NCBI RefSeq assembly: GCF_018207095.1
Contig: NZ_QOCZ01000048.1
Coordinates: 1-32,304 of the forward strand
DNA length: 32,304 nt
Direction: 5' to 3'
DNA from: Nocardiopsis sp. MG754419
Lineage (GTDB): Bacteria; Actinomycetota; Actinomycetes; Streptosporangiales; Streptosporangiaceae
This document shows, one piece after another, positions 14,824-23,745 of this stretch (position 1 is the stretch's first letter; each line of letters begins with the position of its first letter). The translations under genes were made by a program, and so were the position numbers. The notes under the pieces were generated by a model that was not told the DNA's origin, did no database searches, and saw only the letters and a program-made list of their open reading frames with translations.

Positions 14824-16407
14824 TCAGGGGCGGCCGTCACGGCGTGTGAGGGCGAACCACAGACGCATGCGCCGCTCGGGATCGGCCAGGTCCACGCCGA
14901 GGTCGCGTTCGATCCGACCGATGCGGTAGCGGACGCTGTTGCGGTGGACCCCGAGGTCGCCGGCGGCCCGGTCCCAGCTACCGTGCCGGGCCAACCACGC
15001 GTGCAGCGTGGTGCGCAGGGTACGGGCGGTGGCGGTGTCCTCGTCGAGCGGTCCCAGGACCCGGCGGCTCAGCCCGCCCGCCTGCGCGTTCAGCAGGGCG
15101 TCGAAGGGTTCGCCGTCGGCCGACCCCGCCAGGGGGCCGCCCACGGTGCGGGCGCGCACCAACAGGGCGCCGGCCTCGCGGTCGGCCTCGGGCAGCCCCT
15201 CCGGTTCCGTGACCGCGCTCAGGGCACCGATCCACCCGTGGGACCGCAGCAGATCCAGCTGCTCCCGGTGGGCCTGCTCGCCCCGGTCGGCCAGGACGGC
15301 GCGCACGACGGTCTCGGACCCCTCGGTGTCGGGGGCCAGGTCGGTCACGTGAGTGCCCAGGGGCAGGGCCCCCGCGGCGGTGCGACGCCCCCGGGACAGG
15401 GGCGCGGCCCGCAGGACCCGGTACCCGCCGTCCGCGGGGTCCCCGACCGCCGGGTCGGCGTCGCTCCGGGGGCGAAGGTCCCCGGACGCGGGGGCGCGGG
15501 TGTCGGCCAGCGCGGCCAGGGCCGCCAACGCACGCGGGTTCAGGGCACCGTCCAGTAGCAGGGCGGTGAGCGGCAGACCCGGGACCGGTGGTTCCTCCCC
15601 GGGCGCGCGCAGCAGGAGTTCGAGGAGGGCGGTGGCCGTGCGCAGGACGGCCCGGTCGGTGATGGCCAGGGAGCGGGGGCGACCGACCAGGACCACGCCC
15701 TGGTGCTCGGGGGGCGCCCCCACCGTGTGCAGGAAGACCTCGTCGGGACCACCGGCGACCTTGGCGCTGCGGGGCCCCGTGGGAGCGGTGAGCTTGGCGA
15801 CCAACGCGCGGACCTCGGGGGCCGGTTCGGTGGGCGCACCGATGGTGCGACGCACGGGTGCGCCCGGTTCGGCGGGGACGAGGGCGGCCCAGGCACCCAG
15901 GGCGTCGGCCAGCACGGTGAGCAGCCGGTCCACGGGGGCGGGAGCGGTGACGGCGCGGGCCAGGGCCTGGTGGGACTCGCCCAGACGGCGCAGGTCGCGC
16001 AGGTGGCGTTCCTCCAGCTCCTCCCCCACCGCACGGCTGACCGCGGCGAAGGGTGTGCTCGGGGGGACCTCCAGCAGTGGCAGGCCCTGCGCGTGACACT
16101 GTTCGATCAGGGGCGGGGGGACCGTGGCGTGGACCGGGGCCATCCCGAAGCCGACGGCGCACACCCCGGCCCGGATCAGCGAGGCCACGTAGGCCCGGAC
16201 CTCGGCGGTGGTCGTGGGCAGGTTGACCCCGGCGGTGAGCAGGAGTTCGCCACCGCGCAGGTAGTCGGCGGCCTCGACGAGTTCGCTCGCGACCGCCCAC
16301 GTGATCGAGGGATCACCCCCGTCGACGACCGTGATCAGACCCAGGTCGCGGCGGCCCGCCACCACGCTCAGCGGCACGTGGTGGACGTTGGTCCCCTGGT
16401 CCGGCAT
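14824..16407 (-). CDS. PucR-family transcriptional regulator
   Basis: A 527-residue DNA-binding regulator. The N-terminal purine-catabolism-regulator domain covers about residues 8-125 (LSVVAGRRDLGLITVVDGG, ITWAVASELVEAADYLRGGE, LLLTAGVNLP). A variable central region follows. The C-terminal HTH_30 motif is clear: HGSWDRAAGDLGVHRNSVRY then RIGRIERDLGVDLADPERRM. Start ATG 16407 has GGAGGGG immediately upstream; the frame remains open further left but the family begins here. PucR proteins sense small nitrogen compounds and usually act on neighbouring catabolic genes. It is divergent from the symporter/ureohydrolase/decarboxylase operon, so it is its likely activator or repressor (inference). The shared intergenic region contains a perfect 17-bp palindrome. 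Confidence 0.92.
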   Translation of the reverse strand: MPDQGTNVHHVPLSVVAGRRDLGLITVVDGGDPSITWAVASELVEAADYLRGGELLLTAGVNLPTTTAEVRAYVASLIRAGVCAVGFGMAPVHATVPPPLIEQCHAQGLPLLEVPPSTPFAAVSRAVGEELEERHLRDLRRLGESHQALARAVTAPAPVDRLLTVLADALGAWAALVPAEPGAPVRRTIGAPTEPAPEVRALVAKLTAPTGPRSAKVAGGPDEVFLHTVGAPPEHQGVVLVGRPRSLAITDRAVLRTATALLELLLRAPGEEPPVPGLPLTALLLDGALNPRALAALAALADTRAPASGDLRPRSDADPAVGDPADGGYRVLRAAPLSRGRRTAAGALPLGTHVTDLAPDTEGSETVVRAVLADRGEQAHREQLDLLRSHGWIGALSAVTEPEGLPEADREAGALLVRARTVGGPLAGSADGEPFDALLNAQAGGLSRRVLGPLDEDTATARTLRTTLHAWLARHGSWDRAAGDLGVHRNSVRYRIGRIERDLGVDLADPERRMRLWFALTRRDGRP

Positions 16408-16442
16408 GGCCCCTCCCTCACCGCGCACCCCGTGGTACGCGC

Positions 16443-16459
16443 TCATGTCCTGGACATGA
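16443..16459. promoter_or_regulatory. Perfect palindrome, probable PucR operator
   Basis: TCATGTCC (16443-16450), a single T, and GGACATGA (16452-16459) form a perfect 8-bp-arm palindrome 36 bases upstream of the pucR-like start and within the divergent intergenic region. Outer GTACG/CGTAC elements flank it. Binding by the neighbouring PucR protein is inferred from position. Confidence 0.65.
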
Positions 16460-16534
16460 CGTACACGAGAACGCCCCCCGACCCGGCTGGACGATCCGCA
16501 CAAAAACCGAAGCGCGACAGTGCGGTTCGGCCAC

Positions 16535-16563
16535 TGGAGTGGAGCCTACCGACTACCTACGCT
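16535..16563 (+). promoter_or_regulatory. Candidate promoter of the symporter operon
   Basis: TGGAGT (16535-16540) and TACGCT (16558-16563) are separated by 17 bases and lie about 100 bases upstream of the symporter start. The -10 is reasonable and the -35 weak, as expected for an activator-dependent promoter. Confidence 0.4.
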
Positions 16564-16658
16564 GACCGGAGCACTGTGACCTGCGTCAACATCGCCGCGG
16601 TTCCCGCTGCGCCCGCACGCCGTCCACTCCCCCGCACCACTCCCCGTGAAGGAGCGTC

Positions 16659-18161
16659 ATGCCCATCGACATCGCGGTGATCGCCGCCTATCTCCTGGGC
16701 ATGATCGGCCTGGGCTGGTGGGGCATGCGACGCGCCAAGAGCAGGTCCGACTACCTGGTGGCCGGTCGTCGTCTGGGTCCGCTGATGTACGCGGGCACCA
16801 TGGCGGCGGTCGTCCTGGGCGGTGCCTCCACCGTCGGCGGCATCGGTCTGGGCTACACCTACGGCGTCTCCGGCGCGTGGCTGGTGCTGGCGATCGGCAC
16901 CGGCATCCTCGCCCTGCACCTGTTCTTCGCCAAGCGCATCTCGCGGCTGCGGGTCTTCACGGTCTCCGAGATGCTGGACCTGCGCTACGGCGGCGACTCC
17001 CGCGTGGTGTCGGCTCTGGTCATGTGGGGCTACACCTTCGTACTGACGGTGCCCTCGACCCTGGCCTTCTCCACCATCTTCAGCGGACTGTTCGAGCTGC
17101 CGCGGGTGGTGGCGATCGTCCTGGGCGGCTCCATCGTGGTGCTGTACTCCACGATGGGCGGCATGTGGTCGGTGACGATGACCGACATGGCCCAGTTCGT
17201 CATCAAGACGATCGGACTGCTGCTCATCCTCACCCCGGTGGCCGTGTGGTCGGCGGGCGGGTTCTCCGGGATGCGCGCCTCACTCGACCCCTCCTACTTC
17301 GACCCCACCGCGATCGGTGGGCAGACCATCCTCACCTACTTCGTCATCTACGCGCTGGGGCTGCTCATCGGCCAGGACATCTGGCAGCGCGTCTTCACCG
17401 GTCGCAACGACCGGGTCGCCCGGGCCGGAGGGATCGGCGCGGGCGTCTACTGCCTGATCTACGGTGTGTGCGGCGCGCTCATCGGCACCGCCGCCGCGGT
17501 GCTGTTCCCCGACCTGGCCAACCCGGACGACGCCTTCACCCTCATGGTGGAGGCCACGCTGCCGGTGGGTGTGGCCGGTCTGGTCATCGCCGCCGCGCTG
17601 TCCGCGGTGATGTCCACCGCCAGTGGCGCCCTCATCGCCTGCTCGGCGGTGACCTCCACGGACCTGTGGCCGCGGATCCGCGCCCTGTTCGGCGCCAAGG
17701 ACACGGGCGCCGCGGCCGACGGTGACGAGGTGGCGTCCAACCGCGTGTTCACCCTGGTCCTGGGCGTGGCGAGCATCTGTGTGGCGTTGGCCGTGGACAA
17801 CGTGGTCGCCGCGCTCACCCTCGCCTACAACATCCTCGTCGGCGGTCTGCTCGTCGCGATCCTCGGCGGGCTGGTGTGGCGGCGCGGCACCCGCGCGGGC
17901 GCCCTGGCCTCGATGCTGGCCGGCTCCGTGGCCGTGATCGTGACGATGATCCTCACCGGCCTGCTCGCCAACGCACCCATCTACGTGGGGCTGGGCACCG
18001 CACTGGTGGTCTACGTGGTCGTCAGCCTGCTGACCCCGCCCACCGACCCGGCGGTACTGGAGGTCTGGCAGCGTCGACTGCGCGGCCGGGACACCGACAC
18101 CGCCGACACAGCGAAGGACACGGACGCCACGAGCGCCGTCGCCTCGCAGCAGGACCGCTGA
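16659..18161 (+). CDS. Sodium:solute symporter (SSS family)
   Basis: A 500-residue membrane transporter with about 13 predicted transmembrane segments. The N-terminal [20 protein letters not shown] and [20 protein letters not shown], and the later [29 protein letters not shown] and [20 protein letters not shown], are hallmarks of the SSS family (PutP/panthothenate-type fold). The length is typical. A hydrophilic Asp/Thr-rich tail follows the last segment. RBS GAAGGAG is six bases before the ATG. The family covers proline, choline, urea, polyamines and purines, so the substrate cannot be read directly. As first gene of an operon with a guanidino ureohydrolase and a 2-oxoacid decarboxylase, an arginine-derived or guanidino compound is a fair guess. 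Confidence 0.9.
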   Translation: MPIDIAVIAAYLLGMIGLGWWGMRRAKSRSDYLVAGRRLGPLMYAGTMAAVVLGGASTVGGIGLGYTYGVSGAWLVLAIGTGILALHLFFAKRISRLRVFTVSEMLDLRYGGDSRVVSALVMWGYTFVLTVPSTLAFSTIFSGLFELPRVVAIVLGGSIVVLYSTMGGMWSVTMTDMAQFVIKTIGLLLILTPVAVWSAGGFSGMRASLDPSYFDPTAIGGQTILTYFVIYALGLLIGQDIWQRVFTGRNDRVARAGGIGAGVYCLIYGVCGALIGTAAAVLFPDLANPDDAFTLMVEATLPVGVAGLVIAAALSAVMSTASGALIACSAVTSTDLWPRIRALFGAKDTGAAADGDEVASNRVFTLVLGVASICVALAVDNVVAALTLAYNILVGGLLVAILGGLVWRRGTRAGALASMLAGSVAVIVTMILTGLLANAPIYVGLGTALVVYVVVSLLTPPTDPAVLEVWQRRLRGRDTDTADTAKDTDATSAVASQQDR

Positions 18162-18198
18162 CGCCGACGTCAGAACCGACGACACAGGAACGGATCCC

Positions 18199-19158
18199 AT
18201 GAACGCACCGATCGGACCCATCGACTCCAGCCTCGTGCCGCGTTTCGCGGGCCCGGCGACCTTCGCCCGTCTGCCCCGCGTCGACCAGGTGGAGCGGGCC
18301 GACATCGCCGTGGTCGGGGTGCCCTTCGACACCGGGGTGTCCTACCGGCCCGGGGCCCGGTTCGGCCCCTCCGCCATCCGCGAGGCCAGCCGGTTGCTGC
18401 GCCCCTACCACCCGGGCCTGGACGTGGCCCCGTTCGAACGTCTGCAGGTGGTGGACGGCGGTGACATCGCGGTGAACCCCTTCTCCATCGGTGACGCCGT
18501 GGAGACCCTGGATCAGGGCGCCTCCGGGTTCGTCTCGGCCGGCACCCGACTGGTGACCCTGGGCGGCGACCACACCATCGCCCTCCCGCTGCTGCGGTCG
18601 CTGTACCGCGTGCACGGTCCGATCGCCCTGCTGCACTTCGACGCGCACCTGGACACCTGGGACACCTACTTCGGGGAGCCCTACACCCACGGCACCCCGT
18701 TCCGGCGTGCGGTGGAGGAGGGCATCCTCGACACCGAGGCCATCGCGCACGTGGGGACCCGCGGTCCGCTGTACGGCAAGAGGGACCTGGAGGACGACCG
18801 TCGCTTCGGGTTCGGCATCGTCACCGCGGCGGACGTGCTGCGCAAGGGCGTGGACGAGATCGCCGACGCCCTGCGTCAACGCATCGGCGGCCGGCCGCTG
18901 TACGTGTCGGTGGACATCGACGTCCTCGACCCGGCGCACGCCCCGGGCACCGGCACCCCCGAGGCGGGCGGCATCACGAGCCGCGAACTGTTGGAGATCC
19001 TGCGCGGGCTCACCGATCTGAACCTGGTGGGCGCCGACGTGGTGGAGGTCGCGCCGGCCTACGATCACGCCCAGATCACCTCCACGGCCGCCTCACACGT
19101 GGCCTACGACCTGGTCAGCCTGCTGGCCCTGAACCACCAGCGCGCGACGGGGGCCTGA
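18199..19158 (+). CDS. Agmatinase/guanidinobutyrase (arginase superfamily)
   Basis: A 319-residue manganese ureohydrolase that splits a guanidino compound into urea and an amine. All six metal ligands are present: H125 (GGDHTIALP), D148, H150 and D152 ([10 protein letters not shown]), D239 and D241 (SVDIDVLDP). [22 protein letters not shown] near the N-terminus marks the agmatinase branch, which includes guanidinobutyrases (GbuA) and guanidinopropionases. The loop [20 protein letters not shown] (157-176) lies where specificity is set. It sits 37 bases after the symporter gene and 4 bases before the ThDP decarboxylase gene. With a decarboxylase and an aldehyde dehydrogenase alongside, 4-guanidinobutanoate is a more natural substrate than agmatine, since an agmatine route would need neither. 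This choice is inference. Confidence 0.9.
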   Translation: MNAPIGPIDSSLVPRFAGPATFARLPRVDQVERADIAVVGVPFDTGVSYRPGARFGPSAIREASRLLRPYHPGLDVAPFERLQVVDGGDIAVNPFSIGDAVETLDQGASGFVSAGTRLVTLGGDHTIALPLLRSLYRVHGPIALLHFDAHLDTWDTYFGEPYTHGTPFRRAVEEGILDTEAIAHVGTRGPLYGKRDLEDDRRFGFGIVTAADVLRKGVDEIADALRQRIGGRPLYVSVDIDVLDPAHAPGTGTPEAGGITSRELLEILRGLTDLNLVGADVVEVAPAYDHAQITSTAASHVAYDLVSLLALNHQRATGA

Positions 19159-19162
19159 GCAC

Positions 19163-20791
19163 ATGGATGGGAGCACGCCCCGTAACGGCGGCGACCTGGT
19201 CACCGAGACCCTGACGGCGTTGGGGGCCCGGGTGTGTTTCGGCATCCCCGGTCAGCACGCGCTGGGGTTGTTCGACGCGCTGCGTCGCGCACCCGGCCTG
19301 CGGTTCGTCTCGGGCCGGGTGGAGAACAACGCGGCCTTCGCCGCGGACGGTCACGCGCGGGTGACCGGTGAGGTCACCCCGCTGTTGGTGTCCACCGGCC
19401 CCGGTGCCCTGCTCACGTTGGCCTCGCTCCAGGAGTCCCGTGCCTCCTCCGCGCCGGTGCTGGTCATCAGCAGCCAGGTACCGCGGGCGGGGCTCGGGGG
19501 CGGCCGCCACGGCTACCTGCACGAGCTGCCGGAGCAGTCCGCGTCCTTCGGCAACGTCACCAAGTCGACGTTCACGGTGCGGCACGCCTCCCAGATCCCC
19601 TCCGCCGTGGCCGAGGCGTGGCGGACCGCGGCCGCGGCGCCCGCGGGCCCGGTGCTGGTGGAGATCCCCCAGGACGTACTGCTGGAGCCGACGGTGGTGC
19701 CGCGCGTGCGGGACGTGACCGCCGAGCCCCGGCCGCTGTCCCCGCGCGCGGAGTCGGTGGAGGAGGCGGCCCGTTGGCTGGACGGGGCGCGACGACCGGC
19801 CGTGTTGGCCGGGGGTGGTGTGAGCCGCTCCGGCGGACGCGCGGCGCTGGTGGAGCTGGCCGAGGCGTTGCAGGCGCCGGTGGCCACGACCTTCGGCGGC
19901 AAGGACGCCTTCCCCTGGGACCATCCGCTGTCGTTGCGATCGTGGATCGAGGACCGGCACACCACCGCGTACCTGGAGAACGCCGACGTCCTGCTGGTCG
20001 TGGGCTCGGGGCTCGGCGAACTGTCCGGCAACTACCACACCATGGCGCCCCGGGGCCGGGTGGTGCAGGTGGAGGCCGACCTCGGCAAGCTGGAGTCCAA
20101 CGTGCCCGCGCTGGGGATCCACGGCGACGCGGCCCTGGTGCTGCGCGAACTGGCCGCGGGGGTCCGGCGACGCCCCGAGGACCCGGCGGTGGTCGCCGAG
20201 GTCGCCGAGGTCGGGGCACGGGTGGCCCGGCGCCTGTCCGCGCAGGACCTGGACACCGAACAGACGGTGTTGGCCGAGATCCGCGAGGCGCTGCCGGACG
20301 AGGCGTCGAGCTTTTGGGACATGACGGTGTTGGCGTACTGGGCGTGGTCGGCCTGGGACCCACGCGGCGGGGCGATGCACTCGGCCCAGGGGTCGGGTGG
20401 TCTGGGATACGGCTTCCCGGCCGCTCTGGGGGCCGCCGCGACCGGCCGCGGTCCGGTGCTGGCGGTGTCCGGCGACGGCGGAGCCATGTACTCGATCGCC
20501 GAACTGGCCACCGCGCGCCAGCACGACCTGGACGTGACCTGGCTGATCGTCGACGACGGAGGCTACGGAATCCTGCGGTCGTACATGCAGGACTCCTTCG
20601 GGGAGGCCGCCCACACCGAACTGACCCGCCCCGACTTCGTGGCACTGGCGGCCTCCTTCGGCGTGCCGGCGACGCTCACGTCACCGGAGCGGGTGGGCGC
20701 CGACCTGGCGTCGGCCCTGGCCGAGCCGGGTCCGAGCGTGGTGGTGCTGCCCATGCACGTGGGGCTGTTCGCCCCCACCCACCTGGGCTGA
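19163..20791 (+). CDS. ThDP-dependent 2-oxoacid decarboxylase, likely 2-ketoarginine (5-guanidino-2-oxopentanoate) decarboxylase
   Basis: A 542-residue enzyme of the acetolactate synthase/benzoylformate decarboxylase superfamily, with PYR, central and PP domains in order. The ThDP-activating glutamate is E54 in GRVENNAAFAADGHAR. In the PP domain the Mg-diphosphate motif starts normally at GDGGAMYSIAELATA, but the usual closing Asn-Asn is Asp-Asp (IVDDGGYGIL). The gene order suggests an AruI-like role: decarboxylation of 2-ketoarginine to 4-guanidinobutanal, upstream of the aldehyde dehydrogenase and the ureohydrolase encoded beside it. Acetolactate synthase itself is unlikely, because no small regulatory subunit gene is present. 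The start lies 4 bases after the ureohydrolase stop and has only a weak ribosome binding site, suggesting coupling. Substrate remains to be shown. Confidence 0.85.
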   Translation: MDGSTPRNGGDLVTETLTALGARVCFGIPGQHALGLFDALRRAPGLRFVSGRVENNAAFAADGHARVTGEVTPLLVSTGPGALLTLASLQESRASSAPVLVISSQVPRAGLGGGRHGYLHELPEQSASFGNVTKSTFTVRHASQIPSAVAEAWRTAAAAPAGPVLVEIPQDVLLEPTVVPRVRDVTAEPRPLSPRAESVEEAARWLDGARRPAVLAGGGVSRSGGRAALVELAEALQAPVATTFGGKDAFPWDHPLSLRSWIEDRHTTAYLENADVLLVVGSGLGELSGNYHTMAPRGRVVQVEADLGKLESNVPALGIHGDAALVLRELAAGVRRRPEDPAVVAEVAEVGARVARRLSAQDLDTEQTVLAEIREALPDEASSFWDMTVLAYWAWSAWDPRGGAMHSAQGSGGLGYGFPAALGAAATGRGPVLAVSGDGGAMYSIAELATARQHDLDVTWLIVDDGGYGILRSYMQDSFGEAAHTELTRPDFVALAASFGVPATLTSPERVGADLASALAEPGPSVVVLPMHVGLFAPTHLG

Positions 20792-20802
20792 ACCGACCAC
20801 AC

Positions 20803-20832
20803 GGGGGCGCGCGTCACCGGCGCCGCGCCCCC
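20803..20832 (+). terminator. Terminator after the symporter-ureohydrolase-decarboxylase operon
   Basis: GGGGGCGCG (20803-20811) pairs perfectly with CGCGCCCCC (20824-20832), 12 bases after the decarboxylase stop. It suggests that the aldehyde dehydrogenase gene is transcribed separately or only by read-through. Confidence 0.75.
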
Positions 20833-21133
20833 ATCACCGTCCCTGGTCCCCGCGCACGCCGGACCGGGAGTAAGCCGCCGCCCGGCCCCGCCGCCGACAT
20901 CGCACGCGTGGTCCGGAGGCGCACCACTCCTCGTCGCACCGGCGAGCGTGCGCCCCCAACGTTCTCCGGAGCCGGGCACCGGCCCTCCGGGGCACCGGTG
21001 TCCGGGCCCCCACAGGGCACGGCCCCGAGAGACCACACCCGCCCGGGCACCGGGCGCGAGGGACGACCACCGACGAGGCGCCGCTCACCACGACGCGCCG
21101 ACCGCCATCGACGACATCGAGCGAAGGAGCACC
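20833..21133 (+). other. Intergenic region before the aldehyde dehydrogenase gene
   Basis: About 300 very GC-rich bases. I find the ribosome binding site GAAGGAG at 21123-21129 but no convincing promoter hexamers or palindromes. A promoter for the dehydrogenase is expected here because a terminator precedes it. Confidence 0.4.
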
Positions 21134-22567
21134 ATGAGCACCCACCCTCCCCTGCACAGCCTGGTCGACGGCGGGCCCCTGCACCCCGCCGGCGGTGCGA
21201 CCCTGGACCTGGTCGACCCGGTCACCGAGCGGGTGACGGGGCGGGCCGGGATCTGCGGGCCGGCCGAGGTGGAGTCCGCCATGGGCTCCGCGGCCCGGGC
21301 CTTTCGCGCCTGGCGCGGGGCCACGCCGGCCGCGCGCCAGGGCGCCCTGCTCGCACTCGCCGAGGCCCTCGACGGCCGTGCCGAGGAGTTCGCCGACGCC
21401 GAATGCCGGGAGACCGGCAAACCCCGCGCCTCGGTCCTGTCCGACGAGATCCCCTTCTGCGTCGACACCCTGCGGTTCTTCGCCGGATCCGCACGACACC
21501 TGGAGGGCAAGGCGTCCGCCGAGTACGCCGAGGACCGCACCTCCTGGATCCGCCGTGAACCGGTGGGCGTGTGCGTGGGCATCACCCCGTGGAACTATCC
21601 GCTGATGATGGCGGTCTGGAAGATCGGACCGGCGCTGGCCGCCGGCAACACGGTGGTGCTCAAGCCCGCCGAGAGCACACCGACCACCACGGTGATGCTC
21701 GCCGAGATCGCCGCGCGGGTGCTGCCCGCGGGTGTGGTCAACACGGTGGTGGGCGACCGCGACACCGGCCGGGCGCTGGTGGAGCACCCCGCCGCCCGCC
21801 TGGTGTCGGTGACCGGTTCCACCCGGGCCGGGTCCCAGGTCGCCCGGGCGGCCGCCGACGATCTCAAGCGGGTCCACCTGGAACTGGGCGGCAACGCACC
21901 GGTGCTCGTCTTCGACGATGCCGACGTGGTCGAGGCCGCCGCCGGTGTGGTGTCCGCCGGGTACCTCAACGCGGGGCAGGACTGCACCGCCGCCACCCGC
22001 GTGATCGTCCAGGAGGAGGTGCACGACGCCTTCGTGGCCGAACTGACCCGCCGGGCCGCCGCGCAGGTCACCGGCCGCCCCTCCGACGAGACGAGCGACT
22101 TCGGTCCGCTCAACAACGCCGATCAGTTCGCCCGGGTCACCGGACTGCTGGACCGGCTGCCCGCCCACGCCCGTGTGGAGACCGGTGGTCACCGGGTGGG
22201 TGAGCGGGGGTTCTTCCTGGCCCCCACGGTGGTCTCGGGGGTGCGCGCCGACGACGAGATCGTGCGGGAGGAGGTGTTCGGACCCGTGGTGACGGTGCAG
22301 CGCTGTGCCGACGAGGCCGAGGGCGTGGAACTCGCCAACGGGGTCGAGCAGGGTCTGGCGTCCTCGGTGTGGACCCGTGACCACGCCCGGGCGCTGCGGG
22401 TCTGCGCCGCGTTGGACTTCGGGGCGGTGTGGGTGAACACCCACGGCGACCTGCTGTCGGAGATGCCGCACGGTGGGTTCAAGCGCTCCGGCTACGGCAA
22501 GGACCTGTCCGCCTACAGCCTGGAGGACTACACCCGGGTCAAGCACGTGATGAGCGCGTTGTCCTGA
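21134..22567 (+). CDS. Aldehyde dehydrogenase, gamma-amino/guanidinobutyraldehyde type
   Basis: A 477-residue NAD(P)-dependent aldehyde dehydrogenase. Catalytic residues are in place: N154 (TPWNYP), K177 (LKPAES), E250 (ELGGNAP) and C284. The active-site segment NAGQDCTAATR closely resembles that of PatD and related 4-aminobutyraldehyde dehydrogenases, which set it apart from general aldehyde dehydrogenases. In this context the substrate could be 4-guanidinobutanal made by the neighbouring decarboxylase, giving 4-guanidinobutanoate for the ureohydrolase. 4-aminobutanal is the alternative. The ATG at 21134 has GAAGGAG five bases upstream; the frame is open further left, but that part lacks dehydrogenase sequence. 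It converges on the dimethylargininase-like gene across a very strong terminator. Confidence 0.92.
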   Translation: MSTHPPLHSLVDGGPLHPAGGATLDLVDPVTERVTGRAGICGPAEVESAMGSAARAFRAWRGATPAARQGALLALAEALDGRAEEFADAECRETGKPRASVLSDEIPFCVDTLRFFAGSARHLEGKASAEYAEDRTSWIRREPVGVCVGITPWNYPLMMAVWKIGPALAAGNTVVLKPAESTPTTTVMLAEIAARVLPAGVVNTVVGDRDTGRALVEHPAARLVSVTGSTRAGSQVARAAADDLKRVHLELGGNAPVLVFDDADVVEAAAGVVSAGYLNAGQDCTAATRVIVQEEVHDAFVAELTRRAAAQVTGRPSDETSDFGPLNNADQFARVTGLLDRLPAHARVETGGHRVGERGFFLAPTVVSGVRADDEIVREEVFGPVVTVQRCADEAEGVELANGVEQGLASSVWTRDHARALRVCAALDFGAVWVNTHGDLLSEMPHGGFKRSGYGKDLSAYSLEDYTRVKHVMSALS

Positions 22568-22645
22568 CCTCCGGCCCGGGGCGGTGCCCGTCGGTCCTCG
22601 CCCCTCGCCAGGGCAACCGGCGCGGCACCTCCCGAGGACGTCGCG

Positions 22646-22680
22646 GGGCGGATGCCGCGGGGGACCCGCGGCATCCGCCC
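22646..22680. terminator. Bidirectional terminator between aldehyde dehydrogenase and ddaH-like gene
   Basis: A perfect 16-bp stem (22646-22661 with 22665-22680) with a 3-nt loop. It ends 7 bases before the stop codon of the leftward gene and so serves both convergent transcripts. One of the strongest hairpins in the window. Confidence 0.93.
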
Positions 22681-22687
22681 GTCGCCG

Positions 22688-23524
22688 TCAGACCCGCGGG
22701 TGGCGCAGTTCCAGCGTGCAGCACTTGGCGCCGCCTCCGGCCTTGCGGAGTTCGTCGAGTTCGACCGGGTGGACCGTGTACCCGAGTCCACGGAGCCGGT
22801 CGGCGAGCGCGACGGCCTCGGCGGCGATGACGACGTTGCGGCCGTCGCAGACCGCGTTGAGGCCGAGCACCGCCGCGTCCTCCTCGGTGGCCAGGAGCGC
22901 GTCGGGATACAGGGAGCGCAGCACCCGGCGGCTGCCCTCGGAGAAGGCGCCCGGATAGTAGGCGACCCGGTCCCCGGCCAGGGCGAACAGCGCGGTGTCG
23001 AGGTGGTAGAAGCGCGGATCGACCAGTTGGAGGGTGACGACCGGGCGCCGCAGGAGCCGCTCGGCCTCCTGGTGGGCGGCGGCCTCGGTGCGGAACCCGG
23101 TGGCGGCCAGGATGACGTCGTCGAAGGTGATGAAGTCGCCCTCGCCCTCGTTGACGTGCTTGGGTTCCCGCGTCTCGGCGTAGCCGGCCTGGCGGAACCA
23201 GTCGAGGTAGGCGGGCCCCTCGGGGGTGCGCTCGGCGCTGGCGAACCGTGCCCCGTAGACCCGCCCGTCCACGACCAGGGCGCCGTTGGCGGCGAAGACC
23301 ATGTCGGGCAGCCCCTCGATGGGCGCGATCTCGCTCACCCGGTGGCCGAGCGACCGGTACAGATCACGGAGCCCCTCCCACTGCCGGATGGCGCGGTCGC
23401 GGTCGACGCCGGCCGCGGGGTCCATCCAGGGGTTGATCGCGTAGTCCACCGCGAAGTACGCGGGTCTGCACATCAGATAGTGCCGGGGCACCGCCACCGG
23501 CGCCGGGTCTGCGGGTCTCACCAT
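22688..23524 (-). CDS. ddaH: Dimethylargininase-like guanidino hydrolase (DDAH, pentein family)
   Basis: A 278-residue cytosolic pentein enzyme expected to hydrolyse N-methylated arginine, or arginine itself, at the guanidino carbon to citrulline. The N-terminus MCRPAYFAVDYAINPWMD, the segment GLPDMVFAANGALVVDGRV, the histidine in DPRFYHLDTALFAL (H174) and the C-terminal cysteine in GGGAKCCTLEL (C268, with C269 adjacent) match the family. In many actinobacteria this gene is paired with ornithine aminotransferase (rocD); here that partner is missing and the gene stands alone. The ATG at 23524 has GGGGAGG about five bases upstream. Its place inside a guanidino-compound cluster supports a role in arginine metabolism. 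Strict specificity for methylated arginine is not certain. Confidence 0.88.
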   Translation of the reverse strand: MVRPADPAPVAVPRHYLMCRPAYFAVDYAINPWMDPAAGVDRDRAIRQWEGLRDLYRSLGHRVSEIAPIEGLPDMVFAANGALVVDGRVYGARFASAERTPEGPAYLDWFRQAGYAETREPKHVNEGEGDFITFDDVILAATGFRTEAAAHQEAERLLRRPVVTLQLVDPRFYHLDTALFALAGDRVAYYPGAFSEGSRRVLRSLYPDALLATEEDAAVLGLNAVCDGRNVVIAAEAVALADRLRGLGYTVHPVELDELRKAGGGAKCCTLELRHPRV

Positions 23525-23745
23525 GGAACCTCCCCATCGAGGTGACCCGGAAGCCGAACGGCCCGCGGTGGACCGGGCCTGGAGCACACCGCGTTTCCGG
23601 GCGGACATTCGTGGGATACCCGCGTGGAGAGGCCGCCAATAGCCCCGGTTCCCTCCGGCGGGCGGAACTGCACGCCGCCCCCGCCCGGACGTGCCATGCC
23701 GTCCCGGACGCGCCCCCGCGCCACAGACCGACCGGACGGTATTGC

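Noticed and set aside
16557-16919. Leftward small gene between pucR and the symporter
   Set aside because: It overlaps the symporter's conserved N-terminus in antisense and has a low-complexity Gln/Asp/Gly composition.
19163-20791. Housekeeping acetolactate synthase large subunit
   Set aside because: No ilvN or ilvC follows, the ThDP motif differs, and the context is guanidino-compound catabolism.
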